Shown here piece by piece: positions 16,361 to 24,405 of a stretch of DNA of 33,264 nt (its first letter is position 1; each line of letters starts with the position of its first letter). The notes under the pieces are model-generated. The model did not search any database and was not told the origin of the DNA. It worked only from the letters and a program-made list of their open reading frames with translations. The translations under genes were made by a program, and so were the position numbers. The stretch is from Actinomycetes bacterium (lineage in GTDB: Bacteria > Actinomycetota > Aquicultoria > Aquicultorales > Aquicultoraceae): the NCBI GenBank assembly GCA_021794835.1, contig JAJYQA010000002.1, forward strand, positions 1-33,264, written 5' to 3'.

Positions 16361-16413
16361 CATTGTCAATATTTACAGGCAGAATCAGAGATTATTCTAT
16401 CTGTAAAGGAAGC

Positions 16414-17511
16414 TTAACTTCCGTAAGTTACCGTTCCCAGCATTTTATCGATACGACCTACCATGCTTTGTGGCAGTTTAGCGTAATCAAGGCTCTCTGA
16501 GTAATTCTGGCCGTCGTGGACCATCCACTTAAGCAGCTCAACCAGAGCCTTCCCCTTAGTTTTGTCTTTCTGGTGCTGGTACAGGAGAACCCAGCTAAAC
16601 CCAGAGATCGGGTAAACCTTTTCGCCTGGTGCATTGACGATCATTACTCGCATATCGTCCGGAATAGTTGCCCCAGCGGCTGACTCAGAAGCGCCTTCTA
16701 AGCTAGGCGATACCCACTTGCCATCCTTATTTTTCATCTGGGCATAGGTAATATTGTTCTGGATTGCGTAAGCCAACTCAATATATCCTATTGTACCGGG
16801 TGTCTGCTGGATTGCTTGCGCTACACCGGGATTTCCCTTTCCACCAACGCCGCCTGGCCAGTTAACCGAGGTACCACTGCCGATCTTTTCCTTCCACTCG
16901 GGGCTGATGCTGCTTAAGTAAGTGGTAACTATGTAGTTGGTTCCACTACCATCCGAGCGGTGGGCAGTATTAATAGCTAAATCTGGAAATTTTACGCCTG
17001 GGTTGTCCGCCGCGATACGCGGGTCGTTCCAGTTCTTGATTTTTCCTAAGAAGATATCGGCAAGTACATCCGGTGCAATTTTAATTTTTTTTGGGACACC
17101 AGGTACGTTGTAGGCAATTGCCACCGCTCCCAAAGTTATCGGAATGTGAAGGATTTTGCCTCCCTTGGCTGCCGCCATTTGTTCATCCTTCATGGGGGCG
17201 TCTGATGCCCCAAAGTCGATCGTCATATCCGACAACTGCTGGATACCGGCGCCACTTCCTACTCCTTGATAGTTAACATTGATATTTGGGTTAACTTTTG
17301 GATACTCAGCGAACATTTTAGTAAAGAGGGGCAAGTCAAATGTAGATCCGGCACCGTTAAGCATTACCTGCTTCCCGGATGCTGTACCCACGCTATTTCC
17401 TGTATTGGTCCCGGTACTGCCGCAGCCGGATACAGCAATGGTCATGACAATGGCTAACAAAGCTAGTGCGCCAATCAAGACCTTATTGCGTTTTGCTAAT
17501 TTCGCTAGCAC
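16414..17511 (-). CDS. pstS: phosphate-binding lipoprotein PstS (copy 1)
   Basis: A 365-residue substrate-binding lipoprotein. The signal peptide ends in the lipobox AVSGC with Cys30 as the lipidated residue. The mature domain opens with the PstS motif GAGSTFDLPLFTKMF and contains NYQGVGSGAGIQQL, FGASDAPM and HRSDGSGT, the residues that wrap phosphate. It delivers phosphate to PstC-PstA from outside the membrane. The start is GTG at 17511, nine bases after AAAGGAGG. It heads the pstS-pstC-pstA transcript and has a clear 11-bp repeat array upstream (17646-17684), so control by the adjacent PhoB/PhoR pair is likely. Confidence 0.93.
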   Translation of the reverse strand: MLAKLAKRNKVLIGALALLAIVMTIAVSGCGSTGTNTGNSVGTASGKQVMLNGAGSTFDLPLFTKMFAEYPKVNPNINVNYQGVGSGAGIQQLSDMTIDFGASDAPMKDEQMAAAKGGKILHIPITLGAVAIAYNVPGVPKKIKIAPDVLADIFLGKIKNWNDPRIAADNPGVKFPDLAINTAHRSDGSGTNYIVTTYLSSISPEWKEKIGSGTSVNWPGGVGGKGNPGVAQAIQQTPGTIGYIELAYAIQNNITYAQMKNKDGKWVSPSLEGASESAAGATIPDDMRVMIVNAPGEKVYPISGFSWVLLYQHQKDKTKGKALVELLKWMVHDGQNYSESLDYAKLPQSMVGRIDKMLGTVTYGS

Positions 17512-17574
17512 AGATTTTTTCCTCCTTTATCTCTTAAAAATTGTTTTGAGAAATTTTTACAAGTTCTCTACAAG

Positions 17575-17588
17575 GGGCTGGCCAGCCC
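17575..17588. repeat. perfect 14-bp palindrome in the pstS leader
   Basis: GGGCTGGCCAGCCC reads the same on both strands, 64 bases before the pstS start. It could be an mRNA hairpin or a dimeric-repressor site. Confidence 0.4.
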
Positions 17589-17645
17589 AAATCTATATAC
17601 ATATCAACGTGTTAAATAGAGGATAGGGCTTATTTGGGCCTGCGT

Positions 17646-17684
17646 GGTGAAAAAGATGTAACCATTTTGTAAAAAAAATGTTAA
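17646..17684 (-). promoter_or_regulatory. PhoP/PhoB box array upstream of pstS
   Basis: On the minus strand TTAACA (17684-17679), TTTACA (17673-17668), GTTACA (17662-17657) and TTCACC (17651-17646) recur at exactly 11-base steps. Direct repeats of TTNACA with 5-base spacers are the known PhoP box of Gram-positive bacteria. The array overlaps the last codons of phoR. A -10-like TATCCT follows at 17625-17620. Confidence 0.75.
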
Positions 17685-19048
17685 ATCGAAAAACGCACGG
17701 TAAACGTGCTACCGATGCCGAGGGAGCTATCAACATCGATTGTCGCATTATGGTTTTCGGCGATGTGCTTGACGATTGAAAGCCCAAGGCCAGTGCCGCC
17801 AGTCTCGCGACTCCGGGCTTTATCCACGCGGTAGAATCGCTCAAAAATCCGGGGGATTTCGCGTTTGGCCATGCCTATCCCGTCATCGGCGATGACTAGA
17901 TCGATATAGTTTCCATTACTCGCCAGCTTAACCTCAATCCTGCCGCCGGAGGGCGTATATCTTATAGCGTTATCGATTAGGTTTCTAATAAGAGTCGATA
18001 ATTGCTCTTTGTCCCCAAAGATCGGGGGGATATTTTCGGGGACGTGCTCGTTAAGCTCAAGTTTCTTACTTGCCGCAAGCTGGGTGAAGCTTGATGTAAC
18101 TTCATGCACAAGCTCTCCCAAATCCGTCGGGGTCTTCTCAGCTATGCCCCGTGGAGACTCGATCTTTGAGAGGTCGATTAGCTCGCGCACCAGGTTGATT
18201 AGCGTGCTTAGCTCTTTATCCAGCCTTTTGATAAATATCCGGCTCGATACCGGGTCGGTATCGATGCTGCGAAGAAGTGTCTCGGAGAGAAGCTTCAAGC
18301 CGGTAAGCGGGGTTTTTAGCTCGTGCGATACATTTGCCAAAAAATCTTTACGCAACCTTTCAGTCTGCTTTTGTCTGGTAATATCCCTTATTACAACAAG
18401 CGTTTGCTTTTCACCATCGCTGTTGGTTATCGGAAGTATTCGGATTCTAAGTTGCCGGAAAGGGTCTTGGAAGTTTAGCTCATCGACGACTTCCCGTTCG
18501 GATTTCATAGAATCAATTATGGCGTGATCCAGATCAAAACTTCTAATCGAGTAGATTACTGGCCTGCCGACAATTTCGGAGGCGGGAACCTGGAATATTC
18601 TTTCAATCGACGGGTTTGTAAGTATGACCTCGCCGTCTTTGCTTAGGAGCAAAATTCCCTCGGCCATGTTATCTAGGATGAGTTCGGCCTTAGTTTTTTC
18701 CGAGCGAAGCTCGTCAATTCGCTCCTTTAGTTTCTCCGCAAGGTTATTTAGCGACTTTGAAAGTTCACCTATCTCGTCTTCACCCATGGGCGGAAGCCTA
18801 TGCTCAAGATCATCGTTTGCTATTTGCTCGGCCATCTTTGTCATCTGCTTAAGCGGCGAGGTAAACGAGCGCACTATCGCGTGGCTGATGAAGATTACCA
18901 GTACCAGCGCGCTGACCGCCATGGTCAACATAACGAGACTAAACTCATCTAATGAGTGGATGAAAATTTTTAGGATAAGACCCGCTATTAAAAGCACCGC
19001 CATAGCAAGGAGCGCGTAGCTCGGGATGAGTTTTTTTCCTATTCGCAT
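17681..19048 (-). CDS. phoR: phosphate sensor histidine kinase PhoR
   Basis: A 455-residue membrane sensor kinase. Two membrane segments (about residues 9-28 and 37-58) have almost no external loop between them. A HAMP linker (about 60-112) follows, then a PAS domain (about 120-230), HisKA with the phospho-accepting His242 in VSHELKTPL, and a HATPase domain with N, G1 (ADDGIGM), F and G2 (GGTGLGLSIV) boxes. Lack of a sensor loop fits PhoR, which senses through the Pst-PhoU complex. It overlaps the response regulator by about 10 bases and was assigned as PhoR from that pairing and the pst context. Confidence 0.9.
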   Translation of the reverse strand: MRIGKKLIPSYALLAMAVLLIAGLILKIFIHSLDEFSLVMLTMAVSALVLVIFISHAIVRSFTSPLKQMTKMAEQIANDDLEHRLPPMGEDEIGELSKSLNNLAEKLKERIDELRSEKTKAELILDNMAEGILLLSKDGEVILTNPSIERIFQVPASEIVGRPVIYSIRSFDLDHAIIDSMKSEREVVDELNFQDPFRQLRIRILPITNSDGEKQTLVVIRDITRQKQTERLRKDFLANVSHELKTPLTGLKLLSETLLRSIDTDPVSSRIFIKRLDKELSTLINLVRELIDLSKIESPRGIAEKTPTDLGELVHEVTSSFTQLAASKKLELNEHVPENIPPIFGDKEQLSTLIRNLIDNAIRYTPSGGRIEVKLASNGNYIDLVIADDGIGMAKREIPRIFERFYRVDKARSRETGGTGLGLSIVKHIAENHNATIDVDSSLGIGSTFTVRFSI

Positions 19049-19737
19049 GCAGTCTTCCCCTCGGCCTGAAATTTATAGCCGAGACCGTGTACGGTGTGGA
19101 TATAGGAGAACTTAGAATGCTCTTCGATATTGGTACGAATCCGTCTTATATGAACATCGATAGTACGGCTTGAAGCGTAAAATTCGTATCCCCAAACCCG
19201 CTCAGCCAGGTCTTGTCTCGTAAATAATACACCGGGCTCGGATGCAAGAACGGTGAGAAGTTGAAACTCCTTCAAACGCAGGCGAATTTCCTTTCCATCG
19301 ACCTTAACGGTATGTTTGGTTAGATCAAGCTTGAGATCACCAATCTCGAACATGGACGGTTTATCGGTCTTTTTAAGTATGCGTTTCAGGTTTGCATTTA
19401 TGCGGGCAACCAGCTCTTCGATGCTAAATGGTTTTGTAATATAATCATCCGCACCTACGCTAAAGCCCTTAAGCTTACTGCGCTGATCCTCAAGGGCGGT
19501 GATCATGATGATTGGGATGTTGTCGTCAAATTCTCTGACCCGTTTGCTGACTTCAAAGCCGTCCATCTCGGGGAGCAGGAGGTCAAGTAAGATAAGGTCA
19601 GGATTATTTTCTTTTACCGCTTCCAGTCCCTGTATGCCATTTTCTGAGGCTGTAACGCTAAAGCCCGCCCCTTTAAGGCTGTATTCCAGGGTTTCTCTAA
19701 TTAACGGGTCGTCTTCAATCACGAGAATCTTGGCCAT
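19039..19737 (-). CDS. phoB: phosphate response regulator (PhoB/PhoP, OmpR family)
   Basis: A 232-residue two-domain regulator. The receiver domain has the acidic pair Asp9-Asp10, the phosphorylated Asp52 in LLDLLLPEMDG, the Thr in MITALED and the Lys in ITKPFS. The C-terminal winged helix (about 125-228) shows the OmpR-type recognition region SRTIDVHIRRIRTNIE. It probably binds the 11-bp repeats found near pstS and other genes here. The ATG lies about 15 bases after AAAGGAG, a long spacing. Naming as PhoB or PhoP depends on lineage; the function is inferred from the pst neighbourhood. Confidence 0.9.
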   Translation of the reverse strand: MAKILVIEDDPLIRETLEYSLKGAGFSVTASENGIQGLEAVKENNPDLILLDLLLPEMDGFEVSKRVREFDDNIPIIMITALEDQRSKLKGFSVGADDYITKPFSIEELVARINANLKRILKKTDKPSMFEIGDLKLDLTKHTVKVDGKEIRLRLKEFQLLTVLASEPGVLFTRQDLAERVWGYEFYASSRTIDVHIRRIRTNIEEHSKFSYIHTVHGLGYKFQAEGKTACE

Positions 19738-19762
19738 AAGTTGCTCTATTTGCTCCTTTGTT

Positions 19763-19775
19763 TTACCTGCCTATA
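19763..19775 (-). promoter_or_regulatory. shared 13-base promoter-region element before phoB
   Basis: Minus-strand TATAGGCAGGTAA lies 26 bases before the phoB start. The identical 13-mer lies before the second pstS (20914-20926). It may contain a -10 box. Confidence 0.4.
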
Positions 19776-19875
19776 GAGTAGGTTAATTATAGCAATTTGA
19801 CAATACACGTCATTATGAGGATGAAGCGATGTGACAACCATTAAACCATAAGTCAAAGACGCTGATCATTTTACA

Positions 19876-20847
19876 TTACTTGATCTCTTTAAGACTCTTA
19901 TCGTAGTCCTTTTTATTAAGTGGAAAATAACCTGCTTTTGAGACCAGCTCTGAATTAGTTAGGTAGAATTCTACGAATGCCTTTACCTCTGGCCTATCCA
20001 GTGCTTTCTTGTTTAGATAAATAAGGAGCGGTCTGGAGAGTGGCTTATAAGTACCGTCGTTAATTGTTTGTTCGCTTGGCTTGACCGGGCCGGTCCCACC
20101 GTCAACTGCGAGAAGACCCAGTTCGCTCTCGTTTTGTTTATAGTATGCGTACCCCAGGAAACCAAGAGCACCCTTATTTCCCTCAACACCCTGACCCACA
20201 ACATTATAATCCTCGCAAACATTGTAGTCGGTGCGAATTGCCTTTTCCTTGCCGTTGATTGTTTCGGTAAAGTAATCAAATGTACCGTGCGCGCTGCTCG
20301 GTCCGTACAGCACGAGTTTTTGATCCGGCCAATCAGCCCTAATCTGCTTCCAATTGTTGATCGTGCTGCCCGGTTCCCAAATTCTCTTGAGTTCTTCGGT
20401 GGTGATAGATTTTGCCCAGGTATTGCTCTTACTGACAATAATCGAGACGCCGTCCTTGCCGACAGGGATTTCCATATACTCAATTCCGTTTTTTTCTGCA
20501 TCGGCCATTTCGGTTGCCTGGATTAGCCGGGAGGCATCGCTGATGTCGGTTTTGCCCGCGGTAAACTTCTTAAACCCGGCGACGGTACCGGAACCTCCAA
20601 CCGTGATGATGATGTTAGGATTTTCCTTCATAAACTCCTCGGCCATTGCTTCACTAATCGGCAGCACCGTACCTGAACCATCAATCTTTATGGTTCCAGA
20701 GAGTTCCAATTTTTTAGTAGTGGAGTTTGATGCCGAGCTTGAAGTCTTAGAACCCCCACAACCAACTACTGTAAGGCCGAGTATAGCTAACAATGCGATA
20801 ACGACTGAAACTTTTCTTGCTTTTGCCGTACGCGAAACGTAATCCAT
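19876..20847 (-). CDS. pstS: phosphate-binding lipoprotein PstS (copy 2, SphX-like)
   Basis: A 323-residue second phosphate-binding lipoprotein. The lipobox is LTVVGC with Cys30 lipidated, followed by a Ser-rich linker. The binding domain has IDGSGTVLPISEAMAEEF, VGGSGTVAGFKKF, ISDASR and GPSSAHGTFDYF, the arrangement of SphX-type proteins. It clearly differs from copy 1 in sequence. It may bind phosphate with different affinity or serve sensing. ATG 20847 follows GAGGAGGTTAA. It is monocistronic, upstream of phoB-phoR on the same strand, and shares a 13-base promoter element with phoB. Confidence 0.9.
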   Translation of the reverse strand: MDYVSRTAKARKVSVVIALLAILGLTVVGCGGSKTSSSASNSTTKKLELSGTIKIDGSGTVLPISEAMAEEFMKENPNIIITVGGSGTVAGFKKFTAGKTDISDASRLIQATEMADAEKNGIEYMEIPVGKDGVSIIVSKSNTWAKSITTEELKRIWEPGSTINNWKQIRADWPDQKLVLYGPSSAHGTFDYFTETINGKEKAIRTDYNVCEDYNVVGQGVEGNKGALGFLGYAYYKQNESELGLLAVDGGTGPVKPSEQTINDGTYKPLSRPLLIYLNKKALDRPEVKAFVEFYLTNSELVSKAGYFPLNKKDYDKSLKEIK

Positions 20848-20913
20848 TTAACCTCCTCAGTTTTAAACCATAGTGCCTCTGTATAGCGTAAATCATTTTA
20901 GCTTTTCTATATG

Positions 20914-20926
20914 TTACCTGCCTATA
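20914..20926 (-). promoter_or_regulatory. shared 13-base promoter-region element before the second pstS
   Basis: Minus-strand TATAGGCAGGTAA, identical to the copy before phoB, 67 bases before the gene start. Confidence 0.4.
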
Positions 20927-20977
20927 AAGCAAGGCGATAGTTACACTTTTTACAAATTTATCGGCAGCTAACCAAAA

Positions 20978-21018
20978 CGGTATGAGGATTGGTTCTTAAG
21001 TTTTCTCTAGCCATACCG
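20978..21018. other. inverted repeat in the 465-base gap between pstS2 and the HD-GYP gene
   Basis: CGGTATG (20978-20984) and CATACCG (21012-21018) can pair around about 27 bases. The gap (20848-21312) also holds the promoter element of pstS2 and a repeat array at 21149-21198. I see no coding frame or recognised RNA in it. Confidence 0.3.
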
Positions 21019-21148
21019 GATAAATAAACTGCTTGTCCTGGCCCTGGGCAATATCTCACTTGCAGGTAGTTGACCATTACATCCAACTTGTTTAAAGAAA
21101 CTTATGCGGTTGCTTGGTAATTAGTATCGTGTTTTTGGATACGGAAAT

Positions 21149-21198
21149 GTTTAAATCTCGGTTTAATCTTCGTTAAATAATTGTTAAGCGTTGTTAGA
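21149..21198 (+). promoter_or_regulatory. PhoP-box-like repeat array upstream of the HD-GYP gene
   Basis: GTTTAA, GTTTAA, GTTAAA, GTTAAG and GTTAGA start at 21149, 21161, 21172, 21183 and 21193, steps of 12, 11, 11 and 10 bases. The units are TTWAA rather than the TTNACA seen before pstS, so the match is weaker. Confidence 0.45.
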
Positions 21199-21312
21199 AC
21201 TCGCCTAAAAGGAGATTGTCTGGCCTTAGATAATTCTCAAGCTTAGCTGCCAATATTTCGATATATCCTACATATTAATATGAAACTACCAGAATTATAA
21301 GGGGATTTACGC

Positions 21313-22764
21313 TTGTCGGTACGCTTAAAACTGTATACTACGATTGTTATATTATCTGTTCTTGTAGCGATCACTGGCGCTATTGGTTTAGTAAGCCTGA
21401 ACGAGTATCAGGACAAGGCCGAGAAGCTGGAATCAGCTGTTAAAATGGTGAACAAGCTCCAGGAACAAAGGGTCCTATTTCACCAGCTCAACCGAGACCT
21501 TTATAGCTTTCTCGGAACAGGGGATGACAAATACGCGATGTTCGTGTTCTTAAAGGTCAACAACCTTGAGAGCGATCTCAATCAACTGGCCAAGAACTCA
21601 GAGTTCTCCGAATCCAGAGAGGGTCTAGCAGTAACTATCCAGAGTCTTGAAAAGCTAAAGCAAAAAGTTTATAAAACCCTGAAGGCTTTTCATAACCAAG
21701 ACTATGCGACTGCAAAGGCCGAGACCAATGACATCAACGATCTTAGCACCCTGCTGTCAAACAGGCTTGCAAACTCTTCGTTACTCATAGAAAACAAATC
21801 AACAAATCTTTATGCAGAGAGCCAAAGGGCGCATGGCCGATATAGCTACATGTTAATACTGGCGATTATTATCATCATTTTCTTGGGTATCGTGCTCGGT
21901 TATATATTGATTAGAGGCGTCGCTTCGGCCACAAAAGAGCTTCACAGCGCAGCCATGGAATTTGCCGGCGGCAACAGGCGCAGAAGAATCACCAAGCGTA
22001 TGTCGGGCGAGTTTGCCGTGCTTTGTGAGTCATTCAACCACATGGCACAGCAAATCCAGCAATCTGAGTTGAAGATGAGACAATGGAACGATGAGTTAGA
22101 AAAGGAAGTTGATGCAAGAACCAAGGAACTAAAAGAAGCTAACCGGTATATAGAGAACCTCTATATCGAAACGATAACGGCACTTATTGAGGCCATAGAA
22201 GCAAAGGATAGCTATACCCGAGGTCACTCAGAGAATGTTGCTAAGTACGCGCTGGCAATCGGCAAAAAGATGGGTTTGACTAACTCTGAAATTGAGGAGT
22301 TGCAGATAGCTGCTCTTTTACACGATGTAGGCAAGATCGGGATCAGGGAAGAGATTTTGAATAAGCCTTCGAAACTAGATGATCAAGAATATAGACACAT
22401 TAAGAGGCACCCCAGTATTTCATACCAGATTATTGGTCGCATACCTGGCATAGGACAGGTAGCTGAAATAGTGCTTTATCACCACGAGAGATACGACGGT
22501 CACGGCTACCCTAAAGGTTTAAAGGGAGACAAAATACCTCTAGGCGCACGAATATTAGCCGTCGCAGATACGTTTGATGCTATGACCTCAAACAGGAGTT
22601 ATCGCAATGCTTTGCCTTTGGATGTAGTAAGGCAAGAGCTATTGAGGAACTCGGGCGCTCAATTCGACCCGAAAATCCTTGAGATTTTCATCGAGATCTT
22701 TGACAGTCTTGATTTAAAATCTTCGCCACCGGAGAACCTCTCTGCTAATAGCTCATCTGCCTAA
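21313..22764 (+). CDS. membrane sensor HD-GYP phosphodiesterase
   Basis: A 483-residue protein. A membrane segment at about residues 8-28, a four-helix external sensor with coiled-coil character (30-175), a second membrane segment (about 177-200), a HAMP linker (200-252), a helical spacer, then an HD-GYP domain from about 285. Catalytic motifs are complete: HSENV, LHDVGKIGI, RHP, HHERYDGHGYP (the GYP signature) and ADTFDAM. HD-GYP proteins degrade cyclic-di-GMP to pGpG or GMP. The TTG start at 21313 has AAGGGGA upstream. It lies inside the phosphate island behind a Pho-box-like array, suggesting a link between phosphate state and cyclic-di-GMP, which is inference. Confidence 0.88.
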   Translation: MSVRLKLYTTIVILSVLVAITGAIGLVSLNEYQDKAEKLESAVKMVNKLQEQRVLFHQLNRDLYSFLGTGDDKYAMFVFLKVNNLESDLNQLAKNSEFSESREGLAVTIQSLEKLKQKVYKTLKAFHNQDYATAKAETNDINDLSTLLSNRLANSSLLIENKSTNLYAESQRAHGRYSYMLILAIIIIIFLGIVLGYILIRGVASATKELHSAAMEFAGGNRRRRITKRMSGEFAVLCESFNHMAQQIQQSELKMRQWNDELEKEVDARTKELKEANRYIENLYIETITALIEAIEAKDSYTRGHSENVAKYALAIGKKMGLTNSEIEELQIAALLHDVGKIGIREEILNKPSKLDDQEYRHIKRHPSISYQIIGRIPGIGQVAEIVLYHHERYDGHGYPKGLKGDKIPLGARILAVADTFDAMTSNRSYRNALPLDVVRQELLRNSGAQFDPKILEIFIEIFDSLDLKSSPPENLSANSSSA

Positions 22765-22843
22765 CCGGCATGTGAAGTTAAGGGCCCGGTCCTATAAAAC
22801 CGCCAAGTTTTAATATCACGGCCGTTTGCAAATTTTTAAGCGA

Positions 22844-22882
22844 TTAACAAATTTATAACAAATAGTTTTCATGCTTTTAACC
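22844..22882 (+). promoter_or_regulatory. PhoP-box-like repeat array upstream of arsC
   Basis: TTAACA, ATAACA, TTTTCA and TTAACC begin at 22844, 22855, 22866 and 22877, exactly 11 bases apart. A -10-like TAAGAT follows at 22903, the same 20-base gap as at pstS. Confidence 0.5.
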
Positions 22883-22914
22883 AACACCTTCGCCCTGATC
22901 GTTAAGATGGTAGG

Positions 22915-22996
22915 TGACAAGACGCATGCAGAAGCCTCCTTAAATCACTTCTGCACACATCCGGGAAAACGGCCTATCTCTCGCAGGCCGTTTTTC
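22915..22996 (+). ncRNA. candidate small RNA or attenuated leader ending in a terminator
   Basis: Downstream of the repeat array lie a hairpin with an 8-bp stem (TGCAGAAG / CTTCTGCA) and a strong rho-independent terminator, with no convincing coding frame. The result would be a transcript of about 80 bases. It could be a small RNA, or a leader whose terminator controls arsC about 100 bases further on. Both ends are inferred. Confidence 0.3.
22966..22996 (+). terminator. rho-independent terminator
   Basis: AAAACGGCCT (22966-22975) and AGGCCGTTTT (22985-22994) form a 10-bp stem with a 9-base loop and a run of five T. Confidence 0.8.
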
Positions 22997-23099
22997 TCTC
23001 TGGGGATGATTGCTATTGGTTTGTGTTATTCTAAGAGACGCCTGCGATTGGATGACATATGCAGCAGGCGAGACTGTGGACATAAGGATTGGGGATATC

Positions 23100-23533
23100 A
23101 TGCAGAACAAAAACCATAAAACGAGGATTCTTTTCTTGTGCACCGGCAATTCGGCCCGTAGCCAGATGGCCGAAGGCTGGGCAAGGTATCTAAAGGGCGA
23201 TGTGATTGAGCCATATTCGGCCGGTATTGAGGCTCACGGAGTTAATCCCTATGCCATAGCTGTTATGAAGGAGGCCGGTGTTGATATCTTGGGGCAGCGG
23301 TCCAAGCTTGTGGAAGAAATCATCGATACCGAGCTTGATTACGTAGTGACCCTTTGCGGCCATACCGATGAAACTGCCCTATTTTCTCAGGCAAGACAAA
23401 AAGAATTCACGTAGGGTTCGACGACCCGGCCAAAGCTACCGGGGATGAAGAGGCTATCTTAATGGCGTTTCGCAGGGTGCGGGGCGAGATTAAGACATTT
23501 GTTGAGGGTCTACCGGACTCGCTTGAGAGGTAA
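23100..23533 (+). pseudogene. arsC: arsenate reductase ArsC (low-molecular-weight phosphatase type), frameshifted
   Basis: Thioredoxin-coupled ArsC reduces arsenate to arsenite using three cysteines. The first part is intact: phosphatase loop LCTGNSARS with Cys14, and TLCGH with Cys86. After DE at codon 91 the frame breaks. Reading one base back from 23372 restores [15 protein letters not shown], with the third redox cysteine, and then [23 protein letters not shown] to a TAA at 23531. A single A missing from GAAAAC explains this. Without the shift the product stops at 23414 and lacks the third cysteine. It could be a real pseudogene, a homopolymer sequencing error, or less likely slippage (no canonical slippery heptamer). 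The ATG at 23100 follows AAGGATTGGGG. Confidence 0.85.
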
Positions 23534-23536
23534 CAC

Positions 23537-24037
23537 CTATTCCTTTGCTTTGTCGGGTGAGTAGATGATGGCCAGAGTGCGTACAGCCGCAACAGCTAAC
23601 ATTACACCGCCCATAGCAAGAATTTTCATCGGCTCAAAATTAGACTCCGAGAAGCGTATCCAGACTTCCTTGAAGGTGAAGACCAGCGTGGCATCCGCAA
23701 TGTACGTAATTTTTACTCGCTCCTCCTTGAAGTAATCAAGAAGAACTCGAAAGAGTTCCACAAATATAAAAATCACCATTACGTCGTTTAAGAGATTACG
23801 GAATACTAAAGAGAAATCTTTGGTAAGAGTAGATGGTAGGCGGATGAATACCTGGGCGGTGCCGGTTAAAAGGGCGATAAGAACAGCGATAATAAGGGCA
23901 TCGATTATAATATTGCTTACCGATCGGTAAGATTTAACCAGCACGCTCTTACGGCAATCGGTCAAAAATATCTTTCTTAAAATGACACTTCCTATCCTTA
24001 TATCTCTCTTATCAAAAATTCTATCTGTAATTGCCAT
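23537..24037 (-). CDS. psiE: PsiE-family phosphate-starvation-inducible membrane protein
   Basis: A 166-residue protein with four hydrophobic segments (about residues 43-65, 80-105, 112-130, 138-160). It resembles the PsiE family: the IIIDALIIAVLIALLTG helix, the LLNDVMVIFIFVELFRVLLDYF segment and the final AAVRTLAIIY are typical. PsiE is induced by phosphate starvation in enterobacteria; its biochemical role is unknown. AGAAGGG lies before ATG 24037. Its place beside pstB and arsC supports phosphate-linked expression. It ends four bases from the arsC remnant, convergent. Confidence 0.75.
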   Translation of the reverse strand: MAITDRIFDKRDIRIGSVILRKIFLTDCRKSVLVKSYRSVSNIIIDALIIAVLIALLTGTAQVFIRLPSTLTKDFSLVFRNLLNDVMVIFIFVELFRVLLDYFKEERVKITYIADATLVFTFKEVWIRFSESNFEPMKILAMGGVMLAVAAVRTLAIIYSPDKAKE

Positions 24038-24080
24038 TTTCCCTTCTTTTAGCTAGGCCAGTTAAACCTTTTAATGGCAC

Positions 24081-24108
24081 GGCAGGGGTTTATGGAGGAA
24101 CCCCTGCC
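24081..24108. repeat. 10-bp-stem hairpin between psiE and pstB
   Basis: GGCAGGGGTT (24081-24090) and AACCCCTGCC (24099-24108) enclose an 8-base loop in the divergent psiE-pstB interval. It would lie in the psiE 5' leader. No T run follows. Confidence 0.5.
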
Positions 24109-24188
24109 CGCGTATTGTGCATTAAAACCCTATACAGCTAATTTAGTAGTTAAAAGGGTTTACGTGGTTAAAGACACGAAAATTATTC

Positions 24189-24237
24189 GTTAGAAATTTG
24201 TTAAATCTTACTTATAAAGGATTTTATTGCTTATACT
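24189..24237 (+). promoter_or_regulatory. PhoP-box-like repeats and -10 box of pstB
   Basis: GTTAGA, GTTAAA and CTTATA start at 24189, 24200 and 24211 (11-base steps), with a weaker upstream GTTAAA at 24167. TATACT at 24232-24237 could be the -10 box. Confidence 0.5.
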
Positions 24238-24405
24238 GTAGGTGTAACGCGGTACCCGTATTCGTTGACGCCGATCACTATAGTAATCTACATCGGCATG
24301 TGGCAATATGGGCAAGAGTTGCTTACAATAGGTAAATAATTGATAATAAGTCTGGGTGGTATATATCGTATGGAACGTATTTTGGATGTAAGGGAGACCC
24401 ATGGT

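Noticed and set aside
22871-23119. 82-residue plus-strand frame upstream of arsC
   Set aside because: It crosses a strong terminator and hairpin, has no ribosome site, and resembles no protein.
23370-23414. Selenocysteine or programmed frameshift as explanation for arsC
   Set aside because: The break is a shift of frame, not an in-frame TGA, and there is no standard slippery heptamer; a missing A is simpler.
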